Origin: Branchiostoma floridae
Taxonomy: Eukaryota; Chordata; Leptocardii; Amphioxiformes; Branchiostomatidae
NCBI RefSeq assembly: GCF_000003815.2
Contig: NC_049992.1
Coordinates: forward strand, 3,963,769-4,027,768
DNA length: 64,000 nt
Reading direction: 5' to 3'
Positions 31,801-43,800 of the stretch are shown here, piece by piece. A model generated the notes under the pieces. That model saw only the letters and a program-made list of their open reading frames with translations. It made no database searches and had not been told where the DNA came from. Each line of letters starts with the position of its first letter. Position 1 is the first letter of the stretch. A program made the position numbers and the translations under genes.

Positions 31801-34800
31801 TAATTTGTAGGTTCATTATATCTGGGAAATTCCCCAAGGTCTTTTCCACTAACAGTAACACGATGAAGAGTGGACCACGGCTTAACATCCCGTCCTAAGG
31901 ACTGTAACACAGTCCAGTACTTAGCGTGCATGTTGGGTGAGTGACACAGCCGGAAACTCACAGTCACAGCTTCTACTTTTTCTAGCTAGTTCCAGAGACA
32001 GTGCCACTAACCACTAGACTAGGCTTGTCACCCCCAGTCTAGTTCCACAGCAGCAGGGATGTGTGAGCTATATAGTCATGGTTCATGTTGATGTTGTGAA
32101 AACATTGCACTGCACACAGCTGGCCGACCTCTGACCCCACAGACTAATTGGGGTGTCAGCTGCTGACCTCTGACCTCCTTGAGTGATGAGGATGACAGCC
32201 CCTGCCCTATCAGGTTTCAGTCACACCCCTTCCTGAGATGGGACTGAACTTGGTGTTGTTGACCTGCTGGTTTCTGTTGTTGTTGGGCATCAATTTTAGC
32301 CTGGTATCCAGCCGTAATATAGCGCTTGAGTCTCTTCTCTCCTCTTCGTAACTCTGCTGTCCAGGGCTGTAAATGGTCACTTCCCACAGAGGGGGCCGGC
32401 AGATGTTGGGTGGGCTGCAGCTGCTATAAGCAAGATTTGATCAGGCTAATTAGTGACTAGTTAGTGACCAGATCAGGCTTAGAAGACTAAGGTGGTTCGG
32501 ACATGTAGTAAGAAGACCACCAAACACATTAGTCCGCAAAGCATTCTATTGCGAATTGCGAAGAGGAGAGAAGAGACTCTGGAGTGGAGCTATATTACGG
32601 CTGGATACCAGGCTACATCAAATTACCCTGTGCTAGTTCTGGCTACTTGGTTCTTGGAACACTCAACAGCATAAAATGTGTCCCACCAAAATGTTACTTA
32701 TTCCCATAAGCTCACGTCTAGTTAAGTCTCTGATGTGTACTCTCCAAAGAGAAGTTTGGCTCCAGCTTTGTTTTTATGTGTTTTGGCATTTTATTAGGCT
32801 TCCTATAGTATTATCATAGTTCTGGTTTCAGCTTGAAGAGTACTTCATGTAAGCCTATCAGACCACATGTGTAGCTTCATGAGTCATGACACCCACTTCC
32901 AGGTTTTGGGACAGAAGCACAAAGCAGGAAATACATTAGCAACATGCAGCATGTCCTGTTACCAGTGACACAGTCCTACGTAATAGACTCAACTGTATTG
33001 ACATGGATAATTTTAGGCTTGCAAGAGATGAAGCGAAGCAATGAACAAACATGATTTTGCTCTTTAAAAATTTTTTTTTGTCTTCGACAGACCCCAGAGT
33101 GGGTCGATGATCCTCTACAACAGGAAGAAGGTGAAGTACAGAAAAGACGGCTACAGCTGGAAAAAACGCAAGGATGGCAAAACTACCAGAGAAGATCACA
33201 TGAAGCTCAAAGTACAGGGTGTAGAGGTAAGGTAGCCGAGGTAACAGACTTGGGGCATTCTGGTATTCAAATTGTAACATACGTCAATCTGGTATCCATG
33301 GCAACAGATCAGACTTACATCATTTTGGTATCCATGGGAACAGACTAATGTCTTATATTATTCTGGTATTTATGGACACGGACAATTTTTCTTGTATAAA
33401 ATATAGTAAGAGGTATACTTTTATTAGACATTTTGGTATCCATGGTAATGAACCCATATCACTACTGTAGATATGATATTCTGATATCCTTGACTATAGA
33501 TACATATGATTTTGGAACAGTATCTTATAGTATGGTAACAGACACCAACTCTGAAGAGGTAGCTTCTTTCTGTTATAAGATTGGGGGTCGTTTAGTGTAT
33601 GCATACAATGTACCGTACCATCATCAGGTTCATAAACATCTATGTATATTGACTACTGTTATTTCTCCATGTGTGTGCCTGTATGTCTGTTATGTGAATT
33701 CCTCAGTCATACACAGGTATACAGGTACAAATGTACACAGGTGTTTGTGTAGGTTGTACACATGTATCTCCCCCCACAGTGCCTGTATGGCTCAATGGCT
33801 ATAATGTACATTCCTCTATCATTGTACAGGTACATGTACAGGTGTATACAGGACCAAGTATACAGGTATACAGGTACGGGTGTATGCATATGATGACTGT
33901 TGTTGTTATATCCCCTCCACAGTGCCTGTATGGCTGCTATGTGCATTCCTCTATCGTGCCAACATTCCACAGAAGATGCTACTGGTTGTTGCAGGTATGT
34001 TTGCTCTGTTTCTACACACTGTACATTTACTAATGAGTTCATACCTCTTGTGTTTGTTGTGTAGATCCAGTTAAAGTGTTGGTATACTACCTGAGGCCAC
34101 ACAAATTTATTTTCTTGGTTGGTTCAAACATTTTAGAATAAAGATGAAAATAGAAGGTTGAAATGAAAGATTGCATCTGAGTCTTCATACATGTCACCAC
34201 ACTCCCTGAAACTGTGTATACCAAGGTACAGCCCTCAGTTTTTTTTTAAACCAGCGATGCAACAAATAAAATTGTTTTACCCTGATCATGTTTTAATGTT
34301 TGCTTGTTTGTGTAGAACCCAGATAATGTGTTGGTACACTACCTGAATGCTTGTTTTTTTGTTTGTTTATTTAGAACCCAGATATCGTGTTGTTACACTG
34401 CCTGATAATTTGTTTGTTTATTTCTGTTGTTTGTTTGTTTGCTTGTTTAGAACCCAGATATCGTGTTGGTACATATCTGACCATGTGTTTGTTTGTTTGT
34501 TTGTTTGCTTGATTAGAACCCAGATATCGTGTTGGTACACTACCTGAATGTGCCGACTACTGAGGACTCCAAACCCTCCATCCCCCCAACCATTCCCCTC
34601 CGCATCGACTCACAAGAATGGACAAAGGACGAACTCCTCAAGCAGCTCAAGCCCATGTGTGAGTTATCAAGTGTTCTTTAAAACTATCCACCAAAGATGC
34701 CCCGACTGTGCTTGGTGATAACAAATTCCACTCTACGATACATTTGTAGTTCTGGGAAAGTACTACATGTAGTTAAACAATAAACCTGCCATATATGATA

Positions 34801-37800
34801 ATGCGAGTTCATTCAAGATAGACTACTTAAAATTTGGTTCTAATGTGTTGGTTGTATGAGTCCAAACAGATTCAGAAGTGAGATAAAGAAGATTATATGA
34901 TGATGGAACAGCTTTTGTGACAGTTTATTTTGTTGAAAAAAAAACAACAGTTTTCTAGATAAATGACTTATTCCTGTGTTGATGTTAAAATTTTGTATTT
35001 TTGCTCTTCAGTTGCAGGAGTCAAGGTCGGAAGTAACAACGACGTGGTGAGTACATATTATGGGCTATGTTGCATATTATGGGCTATGTTGCATATTATG
35101 GGCTATGTCACATATTATGGGCTATGTTGCACATTATGGGCTATCATATTACTGGGCTATGTCATCAAAATTGCAGTGAGGGCTAAATCCTGTGCATTAT
35201 GGACTTCATTGCATATCATAATTGCAGTTATATCACATACATTAGGGGGTATATCACAAGACAGTATGGGCTATGTCATATGCATTATGAGTCATGATAT
35301 AACTTATGTTTGTGAAAGTTCAGTTCCCACATGTACAATGTACTTTCTGCATGTGAAAGTCAGTTAGGCTGCAAGAGGGGTCAAAGTATAAGTTATGATT
35401 TCAAAGGGTTTGAAAAATCTGAATAGTTCATCTTACCAAAGGTTGTTATTGTTGAGGCTTAGTGTGTATTTATTTGTTTTGCACACTCACATCCGTTTTG
35501 GGGTTTCCAGAGGATGTCATCCATACAAATTACAATAAAATCAGCTTGACCTTAGTGTATTTATTTGTTTCCCCCGTCCAGAGCGAGACGATTGAGGCAG
35601 TTGTGGAGAAGCTACTGGACAACAAGGCGCCCAAACCCCAGCCTAAGACAGTCACGCACGCCTGCGTCTGTGCTAAGGATGGGGCCGGACCCAAGCAGAA
35701 GTGTGGTCACACTCCCCACCGAATCATCTCGCCCAAGGTCGAGAGTACGCGTTCCGAGATAGACAGTCCTGCGGGCATGGGCGCCGACGTGGTGACCCCC
35801 GACCTCCCGCCGCCCCAGCCCACCGCGCCGACCGTGGTGAACATGATCGGGAAAGTTCCCAACGGACTTGCGACGCGGAATGGCGCGGTGGTTAGCCTGA
35901 ACGGCCTGGCGGGCCCGGGTACAGGCGGCGTTCAGAACGGGATGTTCTCTAGCGGCATCGCGGTGACGGGGATTAGCACGAGTGGTTCGATAGTCAGCGC
36001 AAATCTCTTGTGTGGAGTTCCCGTGCTGCCTGGGTATGCTACAGAGGACCAGCTTTCTACATCCGTCGTCGCCGCCCCCCTCCCCACTGGGATGGTTTCG
36101 ATGGTCCCCCAGTCTTCGCACAACGTCGCCATTTCCACCACGGATGGAGGCAGCGCCATGGTGTTCCAGCACGCGACCGCCACGCAGCCGAACAGCGTCC
36201 CCATGGTTCTAAATGGCATCGCGTCGTCAGCACAGGGTTGGTCCGTGAAGGTTGAAAACGAACTTCCGCCCGCTAGCGCCGCGGCAAACTCGCACAGCCC
36301 AAGCATGAACCACGCCATCAACACAAGATTTCTCTCGTCGCAAGGCTCGTTCGACCTCCCACCATCATCCATGCTGACCATCTACGAGTCCAACGCGCTG
36401 GCGGGCCAGGCTCTTGTCGGCCATGCTCTACCGGGCCAGACGATGGCCGACGCGGCCCCCGTGAGTCGCTACAGTCTGAACCTGGACACGATCCACGGGG
36501 AGGGTCACGCCATGACGGCCCCATCCACCCCCAGTAGGGCGCCGCGCAGCTTCACTGGCGGGGGATACAGCCGCAAGATGGCGCTCGACGCCAAGGGCTT
36601 CGTCAAGCGCAGCAAGAGCCTGGACGAGCAGGTTCTCCAGACGGGTAACCATGGTAACCACGCCCCTCCGAACGGGTTTGTCCTCGAGGGGGCAGGCGTG
36701 GCTCAGGGGGGAGACCGGCAGCTACTCTTTGCTCAGGACATGACAAGTGCAATAGGGGGGGAGGCGGTAGGGGGGTTGAACACTGGCAGTTTCGGAGAAG
36801 GGCTAAACCATCCCTACCCCCCTCCCGACTACAAGACCGCGGTGGCGATGAATGCAGCAGGGACCCGCGACGCCATAGGGTCTCCCACTGTAGTTTCGAG
36901 CGGAGGGGACGGTCAGCTGACCTCACCCCTGAGTGAGACCAACGAGTTTGGTTGTCGTGACATCCTCCTCAGCGGCAGTAGCGTGATCCCGACGGGTCTG
37001 TCGCACGCAAACGGACACCTCTCGCCCCCGCAGAACCTGACCCTTAACCTCAGCTCACTCTCCTCCAACCAGGCGCTCGACAACCTGGACCTGAACACCC
37101 CCACCTCCGACGTGGACCTGTCCAATTTCGACGCGTTCGATAACATCATGTTGGACACACAGCTGTCGGACCTGCTGCCGGAGCTGGAGAACACGGATTC
37201 CAACGACCGTAGCGTCGACCACGGCAACGACCCTTCCGAGAACGGAACGTACGGGCGCTGCGAGAGGTCGGCCCAGAGAAACGAGCTGGTCTGCATCACG
37301 GACTTCTCACCCGAATGGTCGTACCCCGAGGTTTGTTTGTTTCATTTGTTCAGATCTTTACCTTGCATCTGGTACACCTGCCTTAGAAGTTGACCTACCC
37401 AAAGTCACAAGACAGTCAATGACATATACTGAGTCTCCTATTAACTTTGGACATGCACCTACCCGGAACGCAACATTAGAACATAACCTATATCCAAAAT
37501 GCAAAGGACACATATTATAACTAGTATCAAAACATGCAACTTGGACACTTTTTTGCTCTGGGTTGATTAAGATTTTAAATGTGATTTTCTCCTTGATTCT
37601 CAGCCTTAGGGTCTTTGGGTTAAACCATGTCACACTGTAAATTGTAAATTTAACCCCAAGCTATTATCGAGCTTTTATACGATACGGTGTTTTAAAGCTT
37701 AAAGCTCAATATTTGTACACTAACGTTTTAAGCAGTAAGGGAACTTTGATGCTGTCAGTTACCATACAAGCCTTTATGCGTCGCTGTGTTCTTGATCGCC

Positions 37801-40800
37801 GTATCTAAAATAACTACGGTGCACCTTTCGGATTCGATGCCCGGTACGTCCCGATAGCGTACTTACCCACGGGTGAATGTACAGTACAGTTGGACAAAAG
37901 CACTCACACAGATCTTTCTTAAAAAGGTATGAGCTACACAGATCTTTCTTTAAAAAGTATGAGGCTATATACGTTTTAGCATTCGTTAACTTTATAATGA
38001 TATACTATATATTAGATTTTTTTTTTTTAAATTCTGTAACAACTAAATTTGAACTTTCTTACAACGAAATTTCCTCCCATATTAAAGTAGACTGTCCCAT
38101 TGACCGCCGCCATCTTTATTCTAAACATAACATCGTAATGGCAGTCAAAATCCGACGCAAACTGGCCGATTTCGGCACAAAATCGCGCTAGTTATCATCA
38201 AAAATCGATGAAAACCTCAATGTTGAAAATGATGCGGTCGTTATGGGTCCGAATTTAGGCCGGTCGCGGTCGCGTTGGCCAGGTGGTCGTTGAGAAAAGG
38301 TCGCTTAATGCTTACGTCAATGGGAAAAAAAATCGGGACCGAGAAAAAGCGGTCGAAATGGCCAGGTGGTCGCTGAGAAGAGGTGGTCGCTTGGGCAGGT
38401 TTGACTGTATAATTTTCAGGGTTGCTTGGGTTAAACCATTGTCTATTTGCAGGGAGGAGTGAAGATCCTGGTGACAGGCCCGTGGCACTCCAGCACCACG
38501 GTGTACAGCTGTGTGTTTGGGTTGAACCATGTATATTTGCAGGGGGTTTGGTTTAAACCATTATGTATTTGCAGGGGGGAGTGAAGATCCTGGTGACAGG
38601 CCCGTGGCACTCCAGCACCACGGCTGTGTGTTTGGGTTAAACCATGTATATTTGCAGGGGTGTTTGTATTAAACCATTATATATTTGCAGGGAGGAGTGA
38701 AGATCCTGGTGACAGGCCCATGGCACTCCAGCACCACGGCTGTGTGTTTGGGTTAAACCATGTATATTTGCAGGGGTGTTTGGATTAAACCATTATATAT
38801 TTGCAGGGAGGAGTGAAGATCCTGGTGACAGGCCCGTGGCACTCCAGCACCACGGCATACAGCTGTGTGTTTGGGTTAAACCATTATATATTTGCAGGGG
38901 TGTTTGGGTTAAACCATTATATATTTGCAGGGGGGAGTGAAGATCCTGGTGACAGGCCCGTGGCACTCCAGCACCACAGCGTACAGCTGTGTGTTTGATG
39001 ACATCAGCGTCCCTGCCAGCCTGGTGCAGAGTGGGGTCCTCAGATGTTACTGTCCAGGTCAGCACAAAAATGTTGTTTATTTTAGTTGGATCTATATTAG
39101 TATAACAGTGGGGTCTAGGGGTGGCTACCGGTAAAACTGTTTGCTTTTCATGTTGGAGCAGTCTGAGGAAACCAAACTTGTTCAAAATCAGTGGAACGGA
39201 TTTCGGATCAATTAGAAAATGAACAGATTATATCAGCAGGCAGTCCTACGTTTGGGGGCTTATAGTCTGTGTAACACAAACTCCGCTGTCCAGGGCTGTA
39301 ACTGGCCCCTCCCCGGCGGATGTTTGGCGGGCTGCTATAAGCGAGATTTAATCAGGCTAGGGGGCTTAGTGGTGCAATAAAATAACAAGTATCAGTGTTT
39401 GGTAACTGTGGGGTGTTTCCCCAGAGCCCAGAGGTCATGCTACTGATCCTTTACCCTGGGAAAAGGCACTTAATAGGACTTTCCTCACTCCACCTAGGTG
39501 TAAAAATGGGTACTATAAGTAGTATAACAATGACATGACATTGTTTAATTCTATGCAGCCCATGAGACTGGCCTGGTGACCCTTCAGGTCGCGGCGGGCG
39601 GGGTGCCCATCTCCAAGTCTGTCGTGTTTGAGTACCGGACGCGCAGCGTTCTACAGAGCGCCGGCTCACAGCGAGAGTGGCTCTCCCTGGACGGTTTGTT
39701 TACACACACCTATTTCTTTGTCAGTCAAAATTTCAGATTTTTGCAATAATGCTGGACATGAAAATAACTCTGAGGAGGAACTCTATAACTTTGTCACTTA
39801 TAGAATTCATGCTACCGGAAAGGAATGCAGGATGTTAAGCTATGGTTCACTGTTCATTGTACTTGTGGAAAAGAGCCAACATGTGTAATATGCCAAAGTG
39901 GGTTTACAATGGCTATACAGATACAGATACAGGGGAATTAGCCTGCCTTCTCTGTCCCAACCAGTGGAAGAGAACACTTTCTTTAAGAAGGTTTGAGATG
40001 ACTTTCACTGTTTATTTCAGAGCGCCAGTTTAAGATCTCCATCCTGGAGAGATTGGAGCAGCTGGAGAACCGGCTGGGTACCAGGAGGGGGGCGGGGCAA
40101 CAGGACAGCTCTGGACAGGTGAGCATGTGTCTCTCTTGAAGGCTTGTCTTTCTTCTTCTCAGTACCTTCTAGGGTGGTATGGGATCACTCTAGGAATGTT
40201 GCATTGCAAAGTTTTGTTGACTTAGAGAATTTAAGGACAATCTTCTGTCTCTTTATATAACTGTTGATGATAATGATAATATGTCTTTGGTGGGGTGCTG
40301 CATAGTACATATACATGAAAATGTTTATAAGATTATATGCAGTATAGTTATCCACTGTAATGAGGAATTCAAGTATTACTAAGTGAAGTAATGGCAAATG
40401 GATCGACAGGGCCTGTCAATAGTGTCATTGACATGTTGGCAAAGCTAATGTTTTTTTGATTGATTGATTGATTAACAGGCTTCTTGCCATTCCTGGAGCA
40501 TTGACCCGTTGATGTGTGTCAATTTAAGTCAGATGTCATGAATTGATTGGTTGAATGATTTGTTGAATGATTGATTGATTGATTGATTGACAGGGATCTG
40601 GCCAGGGTACCCAGCATTCCCTGGAGGACCGTCTGATCGCGGTGTGCTCCCAGCTGATGACTCGCACCTGGATCAAGCCGGAGGCTGCACTTCCCACCTG
40701 CTCCGCTAGGGGGATGACTCTGCTGCACCTGGCAGCCGCACTGGGCTACAGAAGACTGGCCGAGAAGCTCATGGTCTGGAGGTGAGTAGGGGTGTATTTG

Positions 40801-43800
40801 GTTGTACTTGTACTTTCTGTAGGGCTTTATGGAAAAAAAAATGTACCAAAGCAAACACTGAAATGGTTGGGACTCCATCAGCCTCCTTCGTAGAGTAGAT
40901 CTGCCTACTGCAGCTTCATTGTTTATTCCATGAACAAGGCTGACAGAGTCCCAACTTGTTTAGTGTTCCAGGTTACTAGGTAAGTTATACTTTGTTCAAT
41001 GAAACATGAACATTAACCCAGTGAACACAGATAAACTTTCTTGCTAAGCTGTAGGGCTTTACTTAACCTAACCATACATTTTACTTTAGAGCTATGTATC
41101 ACTGCCTGTGCAGCACATTGCTGTTCTAATATTTTCCTTGTCATCACTGCAGGAGCCAGAGTTCCAGTGTGGTCCTGGAGGTGGAGGTGGACCCACTCAA
41201 TGTTGACCACTTCAACTGCACACCACTGGTAAGGGCATAGGTCATAGTGCAACTGCACACCACTGGTAAGGGCATAGGTCATAGTGCAACTGCACACCAC
41301 TGGTAAGGGCATAGGTCATAGTGCAACTGCACACCACTGGTAAGGGCATAGGTCATAGTGCAACTGCACACCACTGGTAAGGGCATAGGTCATAGTTCCA
41401 CTGCACACCACTGGTAAGGGCAAAGGTCATAGTGCAACTGCACACCACAGGTAAGGGCAAAGGTCATTATTCAACTGCACACCACTGGTAATAAGGGCAT
41501 AGGTTATAGTTGAACTGCACACCACTGGGAAGGGCATAGGTCATTATTGTTTAACTGCACACAGCTGGTAAAGACATAGATCATAGCTCAACTAAGCACC
41601 ACTAGTCATAAGTCAAGGTTTACTAGTGCACAGCCAATAGGATTATAGTTTATAGATTATTGTGCAACTGTACACCAGTTGGTGAGAGACATTCTCTCCC
41701 TTTGACGTCACAAACTGTAATTGTAGATGGTAATTCTGGTTAAATAGTTGGAAATACAGCACTAGCATGTGTGTTCCCTTGGTCTAAGATGTTTAGGACT
41801 ACAACTTGCTAGCCGCCATGCTAGATAGAAACGCTTGGTCAGACATTGTTAATGGCACCTCATATGAGGATGAACTGAACTGACAATTTTTAACAGTCTA
41901 TCCTGTTGCTCTGCAGATGTGGGCCTGTGCCATGGGCCACACCGACACAGCGTACTTCCTGTGCCAGTGGAACCGCGCCGCCCTGACCGTCCCGGACTCC
42001 CTGGGCCGCCTCCCCGCGTCCTTGGCCCGGGCCCGCGGCCACCCCCGCATCGCAGAGGAGCTGGAACTGACCCAACAGGAAGGTCACCTCCCGAGCTTCA
42101 AGCCTCCGCCCGTCCACGCCTCTCCGTTCTCGCCCAGGGGCCTCTCGCTGCCGCTGGGCGCTGGACTCCGGCTGTCCCCGCTTGACCCCGAACACTCTCC
42201 GTCATCCGCCTGCTCCACCCTCAGCTCAGCCTCCCCCAACTCCAGCAACCTCTCACCCAACCAGGAGGCAGCGCAGCGCAAGAGCGCCCCCAGGCTCTCT
42301 CAGGAGGAACTGCACCTCCTTCTGCAGAGGTCCATCTCCCGGATGAACCCCAACATCTTGAACTCCAGCACAAACGTCTTAAACCCCGGCAGCAACGTCT
42401 TAAACTCTAGCACCAATGTCTTAAACCCTAGCAGTAGCATCTTAAACCCTAGCAGCAGCATCTTAAATCCTGGAACCAGCCTCTTAGACCCCAGCCTGGT
42501 GAAGATGGAGACAGAAGAGGCCATGCACACGGATCAGCCGACCTTGTCAGACACCCTGCGAGCCAGGAACCTGCGACAGGCACAAGCCACTGGTAAGGAC
42601 ATAGTTCAACTGTACACCACTAGTAAGGTTATAGGTCATAGTTCAACTGTACACCACTAGTAAGTGCGTAGGTTCAACTGTGCACTACTAAATAAGGGCA
42701 TTGTTCACAAGTCAACTGTACACCAGGACTGATAAGGGCATACTTTTACTAGATTTACAGGGCTGGTAATAGTGAATACATAATCATATATGTTACCTAT
42801 TCTGAATGTTATACTTTAGCATTACCAGTACTGCATGATATGTATCGTTTGAGACCCTTCTGTAAACCGGACCCCAATGTCCACAAGGCCCTTTTTTTCT
42901 GAATGAAATTGGATCCAACTGTTACTTAGATAAATCATGGATTATTGACCTGTACTTGGCTTGTTTGAGCATAGACTAAAAGCGAATTAAAGGTCTTTTG
43001 TTGATAAAACCCTCTTAAAACAGAGGCCATGCAGTACAGTGATGGTGGGTACGATAAAGATTTGGACTCAGCGGAGCTCCCACCATCTCCCCAACACGAC
43101 TCCATCCTATTGCTGGCCGAGCGGATTGTGTCGGCACTCCCGCCTCGATTCGTGGACGATCAGGAGATGTCTGATGAAGACTACTCCTTCCTGGACCACA
43201 CCTACCGAGACGTGACCACGCCAGGTGAGAATCACCTGTAACACACCTGTACAGTGTATACTCACCTGCATACATACATACCTGTACACTCACCTGTAGT
43301 TAGTAATGATCAGGAGATGTCTGATGAAGACTACTCCTTCCTGGACCACACCTACCGAGACGTGACCAGGCCAGGTGAGAATCACTTTTAACACACCTGT
43401 ACAGTGTATACTCACCTGCATACATACGTACCTGTACACTCATCTGTAGTTAGTAATGATCAGGAGATGTCTGATGAGGACTACTCCTTCCTGGACCACA
43501 CCTACCGAAACGTGACCACGCCAGGTGAGAATCACGTGTAACACCTGTACAGCTTACCTGTACAGTATATACTCACCTGCATACATCCATGTACCTGTGC
43601 ACACACCTGTAGCTTGTAAGTTAGCTTGAATTGTCTGTAGTTTGTGGTGCACAGTCAGAAGTTCTTTTGTGGAGTTTTTGTGCACCTCTGTAGTCTGTAG
43701 TTGATGTATAGTTTGTATTGCCTCTTTTTATTTTTAATAATTACACCTTGGTCTCTGGTTTCTAGTGCATTAACTTATATGCATGACAAAATTTAATGTA

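Noticed and set aside
35462-35581. Upstream extension of the CAMTA exon 8 frame
   Set aside because: The frame is open by chance through intron; the acceptor at 35581 and family alignment place the exon start at 35582. The earlier TTTCCAG at about 35511 might be a very decayed decoy but similarity is weak.
40450-40520. Possible decoy of CAMTA exon 12 (GATTAACAG then CCATTCCTGGAGCATTG)
   Set aside because: Similarity to GCATTCCCTGGAGGACC is too short to separate from chance next to a (GATT)n tract.
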